From JBFXEO01 sp050180015 (GTDB lineage Bacteria > Bacteroidota > Bacteroidia > Bacteroidales > Tenuifilaceae), in assembly GCA_050180015.1 (NCBI GenBank), contig JBFXEO010000049.1:1-15612 (forward strand): DNA of 15,612 nt. Reading direction: 5' to 3'. Under the pieces are notes generated by a model. That model was not told where the DNA came from, did not search any database, and was given only the letters and a program-made list of their open reading frames with translations. This document shows, in pieces, positions 14,900-15,612 of this stretch (position 1 is the first letter of the stretch; each line of letters starts with the position of its first letter). A program made the translations under genes and the position numbers.

Positions 14900-15612
14900 T
14901 TAATGATGTTCTGCCGTTGCCATTCCAATGTAAATGGCAGAAAGTAGTGTAAAAACATAAGCCTGAATGAAAGCTACCAGTAATTCTAGCGTTGTCATAA
15001 AGATTGAAAAAATCAACGAAACTGGTGCTACAACGTATCCCAGCCAAAACTTAACCGCTCCAAAAATAAATATCAAGCTCATGAATACAATTGCTACCAT
15101 GTGGCCCGCCAAGATGTTTGCAAAAAGTCGAACCATTAGTACAAATGGCTTTGTGAAAACACCGATCACCTCAACAAGGGGCATAAGCGGAATTGGCAAT
15201 TTAAGGAACCACGGCACTCCTGGTGCATTTACAATTTCTTTCCAGTAATGTTTATTTCCACTTAAATTTACTACAAAGAAGGTAAAAAGTGCAAGAATCA
15301 TGGTAACCGAAATATTCCCGGTAACATTAGCCCCTCCCGGGAAAATTGGTATTAACCCCAACATATTGGTAAACCATATAAAAAAGAATACGGTTAGCAG
15401 AAAGGGCATGTACCTCAGATATTTTTTTTCACCAATTGAAGGGATGGCTATTTCATCCTTAACAAAAATAATCATGGGCTCAAAATGGTTTTGCATTCCT
15501 TTTGGGGCACCCTCCGGGTTCTTTTTATATCTACGCGCCACCGAAATAAAAATCCAGCACAATAAGCCGCACACTATAATGATAGAAAGGGCATTCTTTG
15601 TAATCGAAAAGT
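14900..15612 (-). CDS. atpB: ATP synthase F0 a subunit, 3' part
   Basis: The C-terminal 236 or so residues of the proton-channel subunit. The frame stays open to the right edge, so the start is outside; the GTG at 15572-15574 is internal. Membrane helices follow at LLTVFFFIWFTNMLGLIPIF, ISVTMILALFTFFVVNL, IPLMPLVEVIGVFTKPFVLM and onward. The essential Arg is in MVRLFANILAGHMVAIVF (codon near 15128-15130), and the conserved Gln is in LELLVAFIQAYVFTLLSAIY. It forms the two half-channels next to the c-ring. The protein ends TAEHH, common in this phylum. It is the first operon gene visible. Homologues in Bacteroidota have a long N-terminal extension, which would lie outside. Confidence 0.97.
   Translation of the reverse strand, partial: FSITKNALSIIIVCGLLCWIFISVARRYKKNPEGAPKGMQNHFEPMIIFVKDEIAIPSIGEKKYLRYMPFLLTVFFFIWFTNMLGLIPIFPGGANVTGNISVTMILALFTFFVVNLSGNKHYWKEIVNAPGVPWFLKLPIPLMPLVEVIGVFTKPFVLMVRLFANILAGHMVAIVFMSLIFIFGAVKFWLGYVVAPVSLIFSIFMTTLELLVAFIQAYVFTLLSAIYIGMATAEHH

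Overview
The window is an ordinary-looking chromosomal segment from a member of the Bacteroidota, probably Bacteroidales/Marinilabiliales-like. The evidence is the protein types, the moderate GC with AT-rich spacers, three upstream sites matching the Bacteroidota promoter pattern (TTTG-like box, about 20 nt, TAnnTTTG), few Shine-Dalgarno sequences, and the atpB-E-F-H-A-G order. No phage, insertion sequence, CRISPR array, rRNA or tRNA gene was found.

Left part, plus strand (1-4594): the 3' end of a GT9-family (heptosyltransferase-like) glycosyltransferase; a 270-nt spacer with a possible gene relic; a YitT-family membrane protein with its own promoter; then a likely three-gene operon rsgA (ribosome assembly GTPase), an AIM24/TIGR00266-family protein, and mnmH (tRNA 2-selenouridine synthase). 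mnmH starts at a GTG with a strong Shine-Dalgarno sequence.

Middle, minus strand (4597-8910): a likely operon read from right to left, with an RND/MMPL-type membrane exporter, a short-chain polyprenyl diphosphate synthase 6 nt downstream, and a two-domain universal stress protein about 120 nt further on. The stress-protein gene has a C8A8 homopolymer exactly at the linker between its domains. mnmH and usp converge with 2 nt between stop codons.

An unusually AT-rich 376-nt divergent spacer with three palindromic elements separates the exporter from a Na/Pi cotransporter with a C-terminal PhoU-like domain (plus strand, 9287-11014).

Right part, minus strand (11045-15612): six ATP synthase genes, atpB (cut by the window edge), atpE, atpF, atpH, atpA and atpG, tightly packed and closed by a hairpin terminator. 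atpD and atpC do not follow atpG; in many Bacteroidota they lie upstream of atpB, which would be outside the window. The c subunit looks proton-coupled.

Nothing here is clearly a new system. The items most worth a second look are the homopolymer at the stress-protein domain boundary, the exporter/prenyl synthase pairing, and the palindrome-rich divergent spacer.
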